Assembly (NCBI RefSeq): GCF_000612585.1
Contig: NZ_JFCA01000009.1
Coordinates: 1-64,000 of the forward strand
Reading direction: 5' to 3'
DNA from: Pseudomonas sp. CHM02
GTDB lineage: Bacteria; Pseudomonadota; Gammaproteobacteria; Pseudomonadales; Pseudomonadaceae
Length of the DNA stretch: 64,000 nucleotides
The notes under the pieces were generated by a model. It was not told the origin of the DNA, made no database searches, and worked only from the letters and a program-made list of their open reading frames with translations. The translations under genes were made by a program, and so were the position numbers. Of the stretch, positions 31,786 through 40,839 are shown in pieces (within the stretch, counting starts at the first letter, position 1; every line of letters starts with the position of its first letter).

Positions 31786-33399
31786 TCAGCGGGCATCCTC
31801 CAGGATCAGGTCAGCGCCCTTCTCCGCTACCATCAACACAGCCGCGTGGGTATTGCCCGAGGTCACGTTCGGGAAGATCGACGCATCGACGATGCGCAGC
31901 CCCTCGAGACCATGCACCTTCAGGCGCTTGTCCACCACCGAGACCTGCGGGTCCGAGCCCATGGCGCAGGAGCCGCACAGGTGGTAGATCGAGCCGCTGT
32001 TTTCGCGGAAGTATTGCAGCATCTGCTCATCGGTTTGTACCGCTTGGCCGGGCAACACCTCATCGACCGTGATGCTCTTGAGCGCCGGTGCCTGCATGAT
32101 CTTGCGCATCAACCGGCTGCCCTGGATCACCTCGTCGATGTCCTTCTGGGTGCTCAGGTAGTTGGGGTCGATCAACGCCGCGTCCCGTGGGTTTTTCGAG
32201 GCGATGCGGATGGTGCCGCGGCTGGTCGGCCGGCACGGGTTGAAGCACAGCAGGAAGCCTGAGTACGGCTCGGGCTTGAGGCTGGCCTTGTTGTTTTTCG
32301 GGATCTGGTACGACAGCGGGTTGAAGTACAACTGCAGGTTCGGGTCTTTCTGCTCATCGTTGCCGCGAAAGAAACCACCGGCCTGGTTGACGCTCATCGC
32401 CAGCGCGCCCTTGCGGGTCAGCAGGTACTTGAGGCCGAGTTTCAACTGGCCGAACAGCGAACTGAGTTCGTCGTTCAACGTCGGGATATTGGCCTTGTAG
32501 TAGTAACTGGCGCACAGGTGGTCCTGCAGGTTTTCACCCACGGCCGGCAGGTGTTTGACCAATGGGATGTTGTGCTCGGCCAACAGTTTCTGGTCGGCCA
32601 CGCCGGACAGTTGCAGGATCTTCGGCGTGTCCACCGCGCCGGCACACAGGATCACTTCCTTGCGCGCAGTGAAGGTGCGGGCCACGCCGTGTTGGGTGAC
32701 GGCAATGCCGGTGGCGCGCTGCTGGTCGTCGAACAGCACGCGGTCTACCAGGGCATGCAGCTCCACGGTCAGGTTCGGGCGACCGAGCGCCGGGTGCAGG
32801 TGCGCAAAGCTGCTGGAGCAGCGTTCGCCATTGCGCGTGTTGACGTCATACAGGCCCGCACCCTCGAAGTTCGGGCCGTTGAAGTCGTCGCTGTGGGCAT
32901 AGCCCAGCTGTTCGCAGCCCTTGAGGAACACGTCGCAGATCGGGTGGGTCTGGCCCTTCATCGGCGTGATGCTGATCGGGCCGCTGCCGCCGTGGTACTC
33001 GGTGTCGCCCAACGGGTGGTTTTCCAGCTTGCGGAAGTACGGCAGCACGTCCTTGAAGCCCCAGCCGTCGTTGCCGTTGGCGGCCCAGTCATTGAAGTCA
33101 TGGGCCTGGCCGCGCACGTAGATCATCGCGTTGATCGAGCCCGAGCCGCCCTGCACTTTGCCGCGTGGCGCGTAGATCTCGCGGCCCGCCAACTGTTTTT
33201 GCGGCTGGCTGTAGTACATCCAGTTGAAGGTCGGGTTGTAATACATCTTGGCGAAACCGACCGGGATCTTGAACCACCAGGAACTGTCCTTGCCGCCGGC
33301 TTCCAGCAGCAACACGGAGTGTTCGCCCGAGGCGGACAGCCGGTTGGCGAGGACGCAGCCTGCGGCGCCAGCGCCGGCGATGATGTAGTCATATGTCAT
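31786..33399 (-). CDS. GMC-family FAD-dependent oxidoreductase (choline/alcohol dehydrogenase-like)
   Basis: A 537-residue flavoenzyme. The N-terminus has the dinucleotide motif IIAGAGAAGCVLANRLS and LLLEAGG. GMC signature 1 is visible around YAPRGKVQGGSGSINAMIYVRGQ and signature 2 around GAVDTPKILQLSGV. The catalytic His region is IYHLCGSCAMG, and the second is SGNTHAAVLMVAEKGADLI. It oxidises an alcohol to an aldehyde or ketone. It is last in the leftward cluster aldehyde dehydrogenase, MFS, enolase-superfamily enzyme, GMC, so the alcohol product could feed the aldehyde dehydrogenase. The exact substrate cannot be read from sequence. Confidence 0.9.
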   Translation of the reverse strand: MTYDYIIAGAGAAGCVLANRLSASGEHSVLLLEAGGKDSSWWFKIPVGFAKMYYNPTFNWMYYSQPQKQLAGREIYAPRGKVQGGSGSINAMIYVRGQAHDFNDWAANGNDGWGFKDVLPYFRKLENHPLGDTEYHGGSGPISITPMKGQTHPICDVFLKGCEQLGYAHSDDFNGPNFEGAGLYDVNTRNGERCSSSFAHLHPALGRPNLTVELHALVDRVLFDDQQRATGIAVTQHGVARTFTARKEVILCAGAVDTPKILQLSGVADQKLLAEHNIPLVKHLPAVGENLQDHLCASYYYKANIPTLNDELSSLFGQLKLGLKYLLTRKGALAMSVNQAGGFFRGNDEQKDPNLQLYFNPLSYQIPKNNKASLKPEPYSGFLLCFNPCRPTSRGTIRIASKNPRDAALIDPNYLSTQKDIDEVIQGSRLMRKIMQAPALKSITVDEVLPGQAVQTDEQMLQYFRENSGSIYHLCGSCAMGSDPQVSVVDKRLKVHGLEGLRIVDASIFPNVTSGNTHAAVLMVAEKGADLILEDAR

Positions 33400-33426
33400 T
33401 CACGGTTACCGCATCAGTCGTTTTTT

Positions 33427-34644
33427 TTAGCCCTTGGCGGGCGAAGTGTCTTTCACGTCAGCCGGAGTCGGCGCCATTTGCAGGTGCAAGCGCTCGCCGG
33501 TGTACGGCGTGTGCTTGCGCACCACGTCCATATTCAGCTCCACCCCCAGGCCCGGCTCGGTGGGCGGGATGATGTAGCCGTCCTCCCATTGCAATGGCTT
33601 GGTCAGCACTTCGGCATGGAAGCCGCCCCAGGTCATGATGCATTCCTGGATCAGGAAGTTCGGCGTGCAGGTGGCCAACTGGAAACTCGCCGCCGCGCCA
33701 ATCGGCCCGTTGTACAGGTGCGGCGCGATCTGCGCGTAGTAGGCCTCGGCCATGCTGGCGATCTTCTTGGCTTCCAGCAGCCCGCCGCAGCGCGCCACGT
33801 TCATCTGCAGGATCGAAGCGCCGCCGGCCTGCAGCAGCTTGAAGAACTCATACTTGGTGGTCAGGCGCTCGCCGGTGGCAATCGGGATGCTGGTCTTGGC
33901 CGCGACCTGGGCCATGGCGTCTTCCTGGCCCGGTGGTACGGGCTCTTCGAACCACAGCGGGTCGTATTTCTCCAGGCGCTTGGCCAGGCGGATCGCCGAC
34001 GAGGGCACCATCTGCCCGTGAGTGCCGAACAGCAGGTCGCACTTGTCGCCCACCGCTTCGCGGATCTTGCGGCAGAAGGTCTCGCAGCGTTCCAGCACTT
34101 CCAGCGAGATCTGGTGGCCGGAGTACGCGGTGTAAGGGCCCGCCGGGTCGAACTTCACGGCGGTGAAGCCTTTGTTCATGTTCTCGATGGCGCACTCGGC
34201 GGCCAGGTCCGGGTCGTCGTAGTCGTACTCGCCCTTGCTGTTGACCGGGTACAGGTAGGTGTAGGAGCGCAGGCGCTCGTTGACCTTGCCGCCGAGCAGT
34301 TCGTAGACCGGCTTGTTGGCGGCCTTGCCAATGATGTCCCAGCAGGCCATTTCCAGGCCGCTGACCACGCCCATCATGGTCAGGTCCGGGCGTTGGGTGA
34401 AACCGCTCGAATACGCCTGGCGGAAGAAACGCTCGATATGGTGCGGGTCAAGGTTGAGCAGGTAGCGTTCGAACACGTCCTCGATGATCGGCAGCATGGC
34501 CTTGGGGCCGAAAGTGGCTGCGTAGATCTCACCGACGCCTTCGATGCCGCAGTCGGTCTTGAGCTTGACGAACAGCCAGTACATGCCACCGATGTGCGGC
34601 GGCGGGACGGCAACGATATGGGTTTCAAGGGCGACGATTTTCAT
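33427..34644 (-). CDS. Mandelate racemase/muconate lactonizing enzyme family protein (acid-sugar dehydratase-like)
   Basis: A 405-residue enolase-superfamily enzyme, start at the ATG at 34644 directly after the MFS stop. The capping domain occupies about 1-120 and the barrel follows. The KxD-type base region reads TAVKFDP (Lys about 164), metal ligands are Glu233/234 in WFEEP and Glu259 in TGERL, and a His pair is seen in GTHGQ and IAPHLYNGP. Where related galactonate dehydratases have DFHGR, this protein has GTHGQ, so the first metal-ligand Asp is Gly207. It may be a different subgroup of acid-sugar dehydratase or isomerase. The clustered GMC and aldehyde dehydrogenases suit sugar-acid or polyol breakdown. 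Confidence 0.85.
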   Translation of the reverse strand: MKIVALETHIVAVPPPHIGGMYWLFVKLKTDCGIEGVGEIYAATFGPKAMLPIIEDVFERYLLNLDPHHIERFFRQAYSSGFTQRPDLTMMGVVSGLEMACWDIIGKAANKPVYELLGGKVNERLRSYTYLYPVNSKGEYDYDDPDLAAECAIENMNKGFTAVKFDPAGPYTAYSGHQISLEVLERCETFCRKIREAVGDKCDLLFGTHGQMVPSSAIRLAKRLEKYDPLWFEEPVPPGQEDAMAQVAAKTSIPIATGERLTTKYEFFKLLQAGGASILQMNVARCGGLLEAKKIASMAEAYYAQIAPHLYNGPIGAAASFQLATCTPNFLIQECIMTWGGFHAEVLTKPLQWEDGYIIPPTEPGLGVELNMDVVRKHTPYTGERLHLQMAPTPADVKDTSPAKG

Positions 34645-34645
34645 C

Positions 34646-35959
34646 TCAGGCACCTGTCTGGTTGAATTTTTTACGATTGATTCGGGCGCGCAGGGTCAAG
34701 GCCGCAAGGGTGCCGAGCACGCCGATGAAGGCGATGTAGCCGAAATACAGGTTGTAGCCGGCCTTGCCTGGGTAGGTCTCGGTCAAGTAGCCATTGATCA
34801 GCGGGATAAAGGTGTCGGGCAAGTAACCCACCACCGAGACAATGCCGATCGCCAGGCCGGTGATGCGCAGCGGGATGTCGCAGCTGTCGAGGATCGCCCA
34901 GTACAGCCCACGGATCGCGTAGGTCATCAGGCCGATGAAGATCACCGTGCCGATCAGCAGGCCCAGGCTGTTGAGTGCAGGGAACACGATCAGCCCGACC
35001 ATGGCCAGGGTCACCAGCGCCAGTGCGACGATCAGTACCGAGATGTTCGAGAACTTGTCCCCCAGCCAGCCGCCGCCGATGCCGCCGATGGGGCGCATCC
35101 ACAGCTTGATGGTGGTGATGGTGCCGGCCATCACGGCGGTCATGCCGCTGCCTTGCAGGTAGTCGGAGAAACTGTAGGTGGCCCAGAACATGTGGTACCC
35201 GCAGAACACGATTGCAGTCACCAGCCACAGCTCGGGGATTTTTACCAGGGTGGCCAGGTCGGCGACCAGGTTGAACCTGCCCTTCTCCACCGCGGCTGTC
35301 TCGGCCATGGATTTGGGGTCCTTGAGCAGCACCAGCACGCAACCGATGGCGATGCACACGAAGGAATACAGGTACACCACGTGCTTGAAGCCTTCGGCGG
35401 CCGATTCACTGCGCGTTTCGGTGGCGTAGGCAAACAGGCCCAGGGCGACAGTGGCCAATAACGCCTCGACCAGTCCGCGTCCCCCATCGAGGATGCCGAA
35501 GAAGCGGCCCTGCTCGGTGTGGTGGGCGATCATCTTCACGCGCTTGAGCACCGACGCCCAGAACGTCAGGCCGGTGGTCAGGCCCCAGCAACCGAAGATG
35601 ATCATCAGGCCGGTCATCGACGGCACCGTCGAATACCACAGGCCCAGCGCGCCGGTGGCGACCAGCGAGAAGAAGATCAGGAAACGCGGGGGCAAGCGGT
35701 CCGCCAGCCAACCGCTGGGCAGGTAACTGAGCAGGAAGATCGTGCCGAGCATGGAGTACAGGTAGCCCAGCTCGCTGTGGTTGATGTGGAACACGTCGAG
35801 CATGGTGGTCTGGTAGACCTGGCGCAGGTAGAGGATCGGGTAGATCGCCCCTGCGGCGAGCACCAGCAGCATCAATTGGAAATAGCGACTGGCTTTGTCG
35901 CTGTTTGCCGCGGACACGGCAGCGGAAACCTGGGCAACGGGAGCAGGCTTGGACATCAT
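34646..35959 (-). CDS. Major facilitator superfamily transporter
   Basis: A 437-residue inner-membrane transporter with 12 predicted helices. The N-terminal half has YLPSGWLADRLPPRFLI, the A-loop typical of the superfamily, and a long helix pair LIIFGCWGLTTGLTFWASVLK. The central cytoplasmic loop includes LKDPKSMAETAAVEKGRF. The paired ATG codons at 35959 and 35956 follow GAGG; the longer frame to 35983 lacks a ribosome site. It lies one base before the enolase-superfamily gene, so it probably imports that enzyme's substrate. Confidence 0.87.
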   Translation of the reverse strand: MMSKPAPVAQVSAAVSAANSDKASRYFQLMLLVLAAGAIYPILYLRQVYQTTMLDVFHINHSELGYLYSMLGTIFLLSYLPSGWLADRLPPRFLIFFSLVATGALGLWYSTVPSMTGLMIIFGCWGLTTGLTFWASVLKRVKMIAHHTEQGRFFGILDGGRGLVEALLATVALGLFAYATETRSESAAEGFKHVVYLYSFVCIAIGCVLVLLKDPKSMAETAAVEKGRFNLVADLATLVKIPELWLVTAIVFCGYHMFWATYSFSDYLQGSGMTAVMAGTITTIKLWMRPIGGIGGGWLGDKFSNISVLIVALALVTLAMVGLIVFPALNSLGLLIGTVIFIGLMTYAIRGLYWAILDSCDIPLRITGLAIGIVSVVGYLPDTFIPLINGYLTETYPGKAGYNLYFGYIAFIGVLGTLAALTLRARINRKKFNQTGA

Positions 35960-36032
35960 TCGGACCTCAGGCACCCGATGCACGGGTGCCCCGATAATTG
36001 TTTTTATTAAAGGTGCAGCGGGTGTTCGTGAA

Positions 36033-37457
36033 TCAGTACTTCATGACCACCAGGCGGGTCTGGGTGAACTCGAGCATCCCGTGCTTACCGTCATCGCCGC
36101 CCAGCCCCGAGCGTTTCCAGCCGGCGTGGAAGCCCTGGTAAGGGTCCGCCGGGGTGCGATTGACGTACAACTCGCCGGCCTCGATGGCATTCGCCACTTT
36201 CATCGCCGTGCGGTAGTTCTCGGTGTAAAGCACCGACGACAGGCCGAACTGGTGGTCGTTGGCCATGCTCAGCGCCTCGTCGATATCGCGGTACTTGAGC
36301 ACCGGCAGCACCGGGCCGAAGATTTCTTCCTGGATGATTTCCATGTCCTGGCGGCAGCCGCTGAGCAAGGTCGGCGGGTAGAAATGGCCCGGGCCCTCAG
36401 GCAGCACGCCACCTGTTTCCAGTACAGCACCGGCGGCCACGGCGCGCTCGACCATGGCATGGATATTCTTTTGCGAGCTGGCGTTGACCAGCGGGCCCAT
36501 CAGGCTTGCGTCGGTGGCCCGGTCACCGAACTTCACCGCGCTGATCTTGCTTTTCAGCAGCGCGAGGAACGGGTCGTAGACACGCTCATGCACGTACACA
36601 CGCTCCACCGCCGTGCACAGTTGGCCGCAGTGAGTGGTCTTGGAAGCGACGATGGCGCTGGCGGCTTTTTCCAGGTCCGCATCGGCCTCGATGATCGCCG
36701 GGGTTTTGCCGCCCAGCTCCAGGGACGGCTTGGCGATATTGGCCTTGCAGTAATCCAGCACGATGCGCCCGGCGTTGACGCTGCCGGTGAGGGTGATCAG
36801 GCCGACGGCCTTGTGGGTACAGACGCTGGCAGCGGTGGCATGGTCCATGGTGAGGATGTTGATCACACCGGCCGGAACCCCGGCCTTGACCACGGCCTTG
36901 GCGATTTCAAACGCGGACAGCGGGGTGTTGTTGCTCGGCCGCACCACCACGGTGTTACCCGCGATCAGCGCCGGGGCGATTTTGCGCAGCAGGGTGTAGA
37001 CCGGGTAGTTGAACGGGATCAGACAGGCCACGACGCCGATCGGCTCGCGTTGCAGGAACAGGTTTTCGTCCGGGGTATCGCTGGGGATGATCTCGCCTTC
37101 GATGCGCCGCGCCCATTCGGCATGATAGCGAGTGATCTGCGCGGCGTAGCGGGCTTCGTTGCTGGCGTCGCTGACGCTTTTTCCGGATTCGCTGGCCAGG
37201 GCGGCGCCGATGGCGTCGGCGCAGGCATCCAGTGCATCGGCGAAGGCCCGCAGGTGTTCGGCGCGCTCGATGCTGGTGAGTTTGCCCCAGGTCTTCTGGG
37301 CGATGGCAGCGGCGTCGACGGCAGCAACCGCCTCATGCGGCGTGGCGGCGCTGACGTGGCCGACGAGGGTTTCGGTGGCAGGGTTGTAGACGGCGATCAG
37401 GGCATCGCTGGCGGGTTCGACGAACTGCCCGTTGTAGAAATTGCGCTCGAGTTGCAT
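36033..37457 (-). CDS. NAD(P)-dependent aldehyde dehydrogenase (AldA-like)
   Basis: A 474-residue aldehyde dehydrogenase if it starts at MQLERNFYNGQF (37457); a further ATG at 37493 adds 12 residues and neither start has a good ribosome site. The catalytic Cys lies in THCGQLCTAVERV, the general-base Glu in KPSLELGGKTP, and the cofactor loop in LTGSVNAG. The IPFNYPVYTLLRKIAPALIAGNT region (family PWNFP motif altered to PFNYP) resembles lactaldehyde/glycolaldehyde dehydrogenases. It is the first gene of the cluster and probably oxidises an aldehyde arising from the GMC enzyme or the enolase-superfamily route. Confidence 0.88.
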   Translation of the reverse strand: MQLERNFYNGQFVEPASDALIAVYNPATETLVGHVSAATPHEAVAAVDAAAIAQKTWGKLTSIERAEHLRAFADALDACADAIGAALASESGKSVSDASNEARYAAQITRYHAEWARRIEGEIIPSDTPDENLFLQREPIGVVACLIPFNYPVYTLLRKIAPALIAGNTVVVRPSNNTPLSAFEIAKAVVKAGVPAGVINILTMDHATAASVCTHKAVGLITLTGSVNAGRIVLDYCKANIAKPSLELGGKTPAIIEADADLEKAASAIVASKTTHCGQLCTAVERVYVHERVYDPFLALLKSKISAVKFGDRATDASLMGPLVNASSQKNIHAMVERAVAAGAVLETGGVLPEGPGHFYPPTLLSGCRQDMEIIQEEIFGPVLPVLKYRDIDEALSMANDHQFGLSSVLYTENYRTAMKVANAIEAGELYVNRTPADPYQGFHAGWKRSGLGGDDGKHGMLEFTQTRLVVMKY

Positions 37458-37568
37458 GTGGTTTGCCCAACGTTGTTGTTTTGCGAGTGACATGCAGTTT
37501 TGTATTTGCTTGGGGGGTGTGCAAACGACTTATTGGGTGGGGTAACTTGAGTTAAATGCAGGTTAGGG

Positions 37569-37965
37569 GTGGTGTTGAGTGCATATTCGTTATTTGGGTG
37601 ATGGCTGATATGGGCTCCACCCTTACCGCGTGTCACTTTTGGAAAGGAGCCCGGAATGCTGGCCCAGCCAAAAGTGACCAAAAGGGCTCCTGCCCCAACA
37701 CTCGGTGTGCCTGTGATCCGACAGTGATTTGGGGGCTGCCCAAGATCAAGGTCAAAAGAAAGAGCACAGCGGCCTGACAGAAACGCGGTCCCTTGTAGGC
37801 GCTGGCTTGCCTGCGATGGTCGTTAACGATGATGCGGGCATCTGGATAAACGCGGCGTTCTCACGTTTTTCGACGGCAAGCCGGCGCCTACAAGGGAACG
37901 ATTCAAGTGAACCGCCGTAAGGGCAGAACCCTAAGCCGCCGTTACCGCAGCAACGGATATGTACC
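37569..37965. repeat. Long dispersed repeat (inverted full copy plus direct partial copy) around a BIME
   Basis: The gap 37458-37968 carries no gene. An inverted full-length copy of the long repeat spans about 37569-37783: read on the minus strand it contains GAGTGTTGGGGCAGGAGCCC, CACTTTTGGCTGGGCC and a final ATAACGAATATGC. A BIME follows at 37794-37893. A direct partial copy (CCGCCGTAAGGGCAGAACC, CCGTTACCGCAGCAACGG, ATATGTACCC) ends at 37965. The layout mirrors 18050-18410. Confidence 0.75.
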
Positions 37966-37968
37966 CAA

Positions 37969-38898
37969 TCAAACAGCCGCAGTCGAAGGCTCCAACTGCC
38001 GCTGAGCCAACCAGATCTCCTCCTGCAACCACCGCCCGAACACCTGCAACTGCGGCATATCCGTCTGCTCCGGCCGAGTCACCAGCCAATACGACTGATG
38101 CCCCTCCACATGCACATTCAGCACCTGGGTCAACTGCCCCGAGGCCAACTCCGCCGCCACCATATGCCAGTCGGCAATCGTGATGCCCAGCCCGTCGGTA
38201 GCCGCCCGAATCGCCAGGTCCAGCAAGTCGAACTCATACCCACCCTGGGTATCCACCCCGTGGATCCGCGCCGCATCCAGCCAATGCTTCCACGTCAGGT
38301 AACGCTGATCCTCACTGGCCAGCACATGCAACAACGTCATGCGATTCAGATCCACGCCATCACTGCACTCCCGGGCATACAAAGACGGCGCACACACCGC
38401 AATGTGGCGTTCCTGGATCAACAGCGAACTGTCCAGCCCATCCCACTCGCCATTGCCAAACCGAATGGCACAGTCCAGCGTGCTGGTCTGCGCCAGGCTG
38501 TCCTGCAAGCACGTGGTGATGCTCAGTTCAAGCTCGGGATGGGCTTCGCGCAGGCGCCCCAGGCGCGGCATCAACCAGCGGCTGGTGAAGGTCGGCGGAG
38601 CGTTGATGTGCAAGCGATTGGAGTGGGTTTTCTGCTGGATACTGCGCACCGTCAGCTCGATCTTGTCGAACGATTGGTGCAGCGCACGCAGCAATACGCG
38701 TCCGGCGCTGGTCAGTTCCAGATGGTGGTGGCGCCGCTCCAGCAGGTGCTCGCCCAATTGTTCTTCCAACTGCCGGACCTGGCGACTGACCGCACTCTGG
38801 GTCACGTTCAACAACTCCGCAGCCCGGGTAAAACTGCCGGTACTGCCGGCCACTTCGAAGGCCTTGAGGGCGTTGAGACCGGGCATTTTGCGTTTCAT
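37969..38898 (-). CDS. LysR-family transcriptional regulator (GcvA-like)
   Basis: A 309-residue LysR regulator. The winged helix-turn-helix is at the N-terminus (LNALKAFEVAGSTGSFTRAAE, LLNVTQSAVSRQVRQLE) and the co-inducer domain follows, with RWLMPRLGRLREAHPELELSI typical of the GcvA branch. The start is the ATG at 38898 (MKRKMPGL). It is transcribed away from the ABC operon beginning at 39134, the classical divergent LysR arrangement, and towards the aldehyde dehydrogenase cluster. The ABC/porin operon is the likelier target. Its C-terminal codons abut the long repeat. Confidence 0.88.
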   Translation of the reverse strand: MKRKMPGLNALKAFEVAGSTGSFTRAAELLNVTQSAVSRQVRQLEEQLGEHLLERRHHHLELTSAGRVLLRALHQSFDKIELTVRSIQQKTHSNRLHINAPPTFTSRWLMPRLGRLREAHPELELSITTCLQDSLAQTSTLDCAIRFGNGEWDGLDSSLLIQERHIAVCAPSLYARECSDGVDLNRMTLLHVLASEDQRYLTWKHWLDAARIHGVDTQGGYEFDLLDLAIRAATDGLGITIADWHMVAAELASGQLTQVLNVHVEGHQSYWLVTRPEQTDMPQLQVFGRWLQEEIWLAQRQLEPSTAAV

Positions 38899-39034
38899 GG
38901 CGAGCACTCGAATACGACTGACGAGGTGCCAAGCATCCCACGAGCTGTAGGATTTTTCCTAGCCAACATGATTTTTTGTATCAACCAAGGCGTCTATCTC
39001 GACGTCTCGCCCTCATCACGCCGACTAACATGCA

Positions 39035-39050
39035 TTTAACGAACGTTTAA
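39035..39050 (+). promoter_or_regulatory. Possible operator in the divergent LysR/ABC region
   Basis: TTTAACGAACGTTTAA is an imperfect palindrome centred on AACG/CGTT, 84 bases before the binding-protein start. It lies in an AT-rich stretch between divergent genes, where a LysR site is expected. No stronger candidate was seen. Confidence 0.35.
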
Positions 39051-39133
39051 CCGCTGAATTTATCGTTTGTCGATCTTTGCACGGATGACAAAACTGCAGG
39101 CATCTCTAATAAAAACAACATGAGAGCTGCCCC

Positions 39134-40777
39134 ATGTCCGACTCCAACGTTCTAGCGACCCTGGACGGTAACGCGCCGCACCCCGCCGTCGACGCACTGT
39201 GTGATCAAGTGCGAAGTGGCGAGATCAACCGACGTCAATTCCTGCGCACCGCCGCCCTGCTCGGCATCACTGCGGCCAGCGCCTCCAGCTTCATCGGCTC
39301 GGCCCTGTTCGGCAATGACGCCCAGGCCGCCGACGGTACACCGGCCCGCCAAGGTGGCAGCCTGCGTTTTGCCTGCGCCATCCAGGAAATCCAGGACCCG
39401 ATGCTGATCACCTGGATCGAAGCCTCGAACCTGTTGCGCAATTCCCTGGAATACCTGACCTGGGTCGACGCCGACAACATCACCCACCCGTACCTCGCCG
39501 AGAGCTGGAGCCCTTCCGAAGACCTCACCACCTGGACGTTCAACCTGCGCCAGGACGTGAAGTGGAGCAACGGCGACAGCTTCAACGTCGACGACGTGCA
39601 GCACAATATCCAGCGCTGGATCGCCGCCGACTCCAAGTCGGTCAACCGCACCGCGTTCCAGGACATCAAGGCTTTCGAAAAAGTCAGCGACTACCAGTTC
39701 CGCCTGCAACTCAAGCGGCCGATCCTGGCCATTGCGGAGATGCTCAACGCCTTCACCTGCGCCATCGTGCACCGCAGCTTCAAGGCCGGCGATGACTGGG
39801 CCAAGAACCCGCTGGCCACCGGTCCGTTCAAGCTGGTGTCGTTTGCAGTGAACAAGCAGGCCACCTTCGCCAAGCGCGCCGACTACTGGGGCAAGCCGGC
39901 CAACCTGGACGAATTGCGCTATATCGACATGGGCACCGACGTGTCCACCCACCTCGCCGCCCTGCAAGCCGGGCAGGTCGACGTGCTGTACCGCGTGACC
40001 GTGGCCGAACTGGACCTGGCCAAGCGCCTGCCCGGCGCGCAACTGCTCAGTTGCAAATCGGCGCAGACCGTGGTGATGCGCATGGCCTGCGACCAGAAGC
40101 CGTTTACCGATGTGCGCGTGCGTAAAGCCGTGGTGCTGTGCGCCGACAACGCACAGATGCTCAAGGTCGCCTATCGCGGCATGGGCACCCTGGGCGAGGA
40201 CCACCACGTGGCCCCTTCCCATCCCGAATACTTCCCGTTGCCCAAGCGTGAACGCGATGTGGCGGCGGCGAAAAAACTCTTGGCCGAAGCCGGTTTTGCC
40301 AATGGCCTGGACATCGACCTGATCGTCGGCAATACCCAGGGCCGTTATGAACAGGACTGCGCGCAGATCCTGCAACAGAACTGCCTCGAAGCCGGCATCC
40401 GCATCAACCTCAAGGTCGTCCCCGCCGCGCAGTACTGGCCGATCTGGGACAAGGCCGCGTTCAGCCTCACCTACTGGGCCCATCGCCCGCTCGGGGTGAT
40501 GTCCCTGGAGCTGGCCTACCGCGGCGGCGGCGCCTGGAACGAAAGCCACTACAGCGACCCGGCCTTCGATACTGCGCTGGACAAAGCCATGGGCATCATC
40601 GATCCCAAGCAGCGCGCCGTGGCCATGCAGAACGTCGAGCAGATCCTGCAGGACGCGTGCGTGATCGTGCAGCCGTTCTGGGGCGACAAGTTCACCGCCG
40701 TGAGCAAAAAGGTGCAGGGCTTCCAGGTGCACCCTTCCGACTTCTACCCCATGGGCAATGTCTGGCTGAGCGCTTGA
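39134..40777 (+). CDS. Periplasmic substrate-binding protein of a dipeptide-type ABC importer
   Basis: A 547-residue SBP_bac_5 protein. The N-terminal region contains a twin-arginine signal (INRRQFLRTAALLGITAASA) preceded by about 35 residues and ending near DAQAADG, so Tat export is likely. Body landmarks are WTFNLRQDVKWSNGDSFNVDDV, NPLATGPFKLVSF and VRVRKAVVLCADNAQMLKVAYRG. It starts the rightward operon binding protein, permease, permease, fused ATPase, porin, LysR. The ligand cannot be deduced: proteins of this family bind peptides, opines, sugars and glutathione. Confidence 0.92.
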   Translation: MSDSNVLATLDGNAPHPAVDALCDQVRSGEINRRQFLRTAALLGITAASASSFIGSALFGNDAQAADGTPARQGGSLRFACAIQEIQDPMLITWIEASNLLRNSLEYLTWVDADNITHPYLAESWSPSEDLTTWTFNLRQDVKWSNGDSFNVDDVQHNIQRWIAADSKSVNRTAFQDIKAFEKVSDYQFRLQLKRPILAIAEMLNAFTCAIVHRSFKAGDDWAKNPLATGPFKLVSFAVNKQATFAKRADYWGKPANLDELRYIDMGTDVSTHLAALQAGQVDVLYRVTVAELDLAKRLPGAQLLSCKSAQTVVMRMACDQKPFTDVRVRKAVVLCADNAQMLKVAYRGMGTLGEDHHVAPSHPEYFPLPKRERDVAAAKKLLAEAGFANGLDIDLIVGNTQGRYEQDCAQILQQNCLEAGIRINLKVVPAAQYWPIWDKAAFSLTYWAHRPLGVMSLELAYRGGGAWNESHYSDPAFDTALDKAMGIIDPKQRAVAMQNVEQILQDACVIVQPFWGDKFTAVSKKVQGFQVHPSDFYPMGNVWLSA

Positions 40778-40839
40778 GCGTCTGAGTCAACGAGCTAAGG
40801 CGCGACACCCTTCCCATCATCCGTCGGAGCATGCACCTG

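Noticed and set aside
32518..34665. 715-codon plus-strand frame across the GMC and enolase-superfamily genes
   Set aside because: It spans two real genes on the other strand and shows no family motif.
35895..37490. 531-codon plus-strand frame opposite the aldehyde dehydrogenase
   Set aside because: Shadow frame. The opposite strand has the catalytic Cys and Glu motifs.
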